DNA of 64,000 nt from the NCBI RefSeq assembly GCF_002944405.1, contig NZ_CP024308.1, forward strand, positions 310,001 through 374,000. Direction: 5' to 3'. Positions 63,112 through 64,000 of the stretch are shown here, in pieces (position 1 is the first letter of the stretch; every line of letters starts with the position of its first letter). The position numbers and the translations under genes are program-made. The notes beneath the pieces are model-generated. The model was given only the letters and a program-made list of their open reading frames with translations. It searched no databases and was not told the origin of the DNA. This DNA is from Sinorhizobium fredii. Lineage in GTDB: Bacteria > Pseudomonadota > Alphaproteobacteria > Rhizobiales > Rhizobiaceae.

Positions 63112-63400
63112 GGCGGTACGCGACCTGGCGCTGTTCAATCTCGCAATCGACAGCAAATTGTGAGCTTGTGATCTCGTGGCGATCTCAGTTGCCGATGTTG
63201 CGATTTCCGGAAGGGTGCGCGACCGGGCGATCATCATCCAACGGAAAACAGGTCGCCCAGTGCAATTCGAACTAACCGATCAAACGCGGGAGGCTGTCGG
63301 TGCCTGGATTGGACGTCGGAGGCTCGGTGAACGGGGTTACCTGTTTCCCAGCCGAGTTCATGCAAAGCCGCACCTGTCGACGCGGCAGTATGGCCGGGCG
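63112..63400 (+). pseudogene. Tyrosine recombinase (integrase) remnant
   Basis: RDLALFNLAIDSKL, an in-frame TGA, then ACDLVAISVADVAISGRVRD, RAIIIQRKTGRPVQFELTDQ and LFPSRVHAKPHLSTRQYGR match the middle of the common rhizobial phage-type integrase. The C-terminal catalytic part (H-x-x-R and the Tyr) is missing; the sequence runs directly into the truncated multicopper oxidase. Confidence 0.65.
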
Positions 63401-63749
63401 GCTGCGTTAGACCCGGCACCCCGTCCATGGCATTGGCAAGCCTTATTCCATCCCAGTGCACGGTCGTCTCCTGGTCGAGACCGTCTTCGACGACGAGGCG
63501 CACCGAGTCGCCCTGGCGGAGTCTGACAAGCGAGCCGGGCACCGTCCCGTTGTATGTCCAGACGTCCGTTTCCGGATGCTCGGGACCGGCAAGCCGTGCG
63601 CGGGCGGGTCCGGCTACGACCCGGTAGTCCTTGGGCGGCGCAGCCTGCGCACCGATGGCCGGCAGCGAGGCCGCCAGGAGAAGGCCTCCGCCGCTCCGGA
63701 GCAGCTCCGGCGCGACAATTCCATAGTCACATTCGATCCTTCCATTCAT
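63396..63749 (-). pseudogene. Multicopper oxidase, N-terminal fragment
   Basis: Reading leftward: a signal segment (LLRSGGGLLLAASLPAIGAQ), then the first cupredoxin domain (HPETDVWTYNGTVPGSLVRL, RQGDSVRLVVEDGLDQETTV, HWDGIRLANAMDGVPGLTQPP). The copper motif HWHG is HWDG here, so one ligand is changed as well. The frame leaves the family right after LTQPP, at the junction with the integrase remnant. Most of the enzyme (about 350 residues) is gone. It was likely exported and active on copper. Confidence 0.7.
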
Positions 63750-63833
63750 CGTGATCACGCGCAGCGCCTTGCTCGGCAAACGATGCACGCGTTCGTTTGC
63801 CCGGCTCGGCCGCTTGAGGGCGGCAGCCGGGTA

Positions 63834-64000
63834 TCAGCCGATGTCGGAGGTTCGTGGCGGGTCGGGATCGGGAGGCAGGGTCCTGCCATTCAGAAAAAGA
63901 TCGGGGGCGGCCATGAAGGCCAGGTTCTCCCCGGCTGGCAGGGCGGCCGCAAGCGGAAGCGGCGCGATGACGGGGGCGGCGCAGATGTTGCCGCAGGCCA
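63834..64000 (-). CDS. 3' end of a small protein gene upstream of the multicopper oxidase
   Basis: The frame enters from the right edge as ACGNICAAPVIAPLPLAAAL and ends FLNGRTLPPDPDPPRTSDIG, stop at 63834-63836. The Cys-rich, hydrophobic start and Pro-rich end recall short copper-associated DUF2946-type proteins, but this is tentative. It reads toward the oxidase gene about 85 bases on, so it is probably in the same unit. Confidence 0.5.
   Translation of the reverse strand, partial: ACGNICAAPVIAPLPLAAALPAGENLAFMAAPDLFLNGRTLPPDPDPPRTSDIG

Overview
The window looks like accessory DNA from an alphaproteobacterium of the Rhizobiaceae, most likely a Sinorhizobium/Ensifer-type strain and probably a plasmid or megaplasmid. 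This rests on high GC, the many Rhizobiales-type families (DUF6766-like, HWE histidine kinases, polar amino-acid ABC transporter, TadG-like protein) and the scattered remnants of IS elements and an integrase. No replication genes, rRNA, tRNA or CRISPR array were seen, so the replicon is not identified.

Layout. 1-5,000: small stress and envelope genes (partial secreted protein with an apparent frameshift, DUF6766-like, DUF4142, DUF892 ferritin-like, membrane protein, DUF2934, MBL hydrolase). 5,691-10,811: signalling block with a CheB methylesterase divergent from a CheB-CheR-PAS-HWE kinase fusion and its response regulator. 11,327-12,597: broken winged-helix/ATPase regulator. 13,179-21,520: nine-gene respiratory operon with a quinoprotein alcohol dehydrogenase carrying the lanthanide-type Asp, its XoxJ-like partner, cytochromes c, a caa3-type oxidase and a CtaG-like assembly factor. 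A 38-codon membrane ORF lies upstream on the other strand.

21,858-32,508: divergent regulon for a nitrogen-rich, arginine-derived compound. GntR regulator, two permeases and an ATPase read leftward. Ureohydrolase, solute-binding protein, class III aminotransferase, gamma-glutamyltransferase, a frameshifted aldehyde dehydrogenase and a BASS-type transporter read rightward. 32,916-41,774: PAS-HWE kinase, AraC regulator with divergent glutathione transferase, alpha/beta hydrolase, NmrA-like reductase, cupin, truncated MBL fragment, small P-loop kinase and LuxR regulator. 41,775-44,085 is gene-poor, with decayed fragments.

Two secretion loci follow. At 44,086-47,981 a short secreted Cys-rich protein with a defensin-like (CS-alpha-beta) cysteine pattern precedes a MacA-type adaptor, ABC ATPase and MacB-type permease. 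At 51,419-58,875 a 1,355-residue protein with three near-identical 531-bp repeats precedes a type I secretion ABC protein and its HlyD-type adaptor. In both loci a strong hairpin separates the secreted product from its transporter. Between them is a complete but mutated insertion sequence (48,172-49,963) with long imperfect inverted ends and a perfect 7-bp target duplication.

59,035-64,000: flavin monooxygenase, SAM methyltransferase, IS630-type remnant, TadG-like protein, and an integrase remnant joined to the truncated start of a multicopper oxidase gene. Several genes (about positions 125, 12,215 and 30,135, plus the transposase) are broken by small indels. These are either real decay or sequence errors, and need read-level checking.
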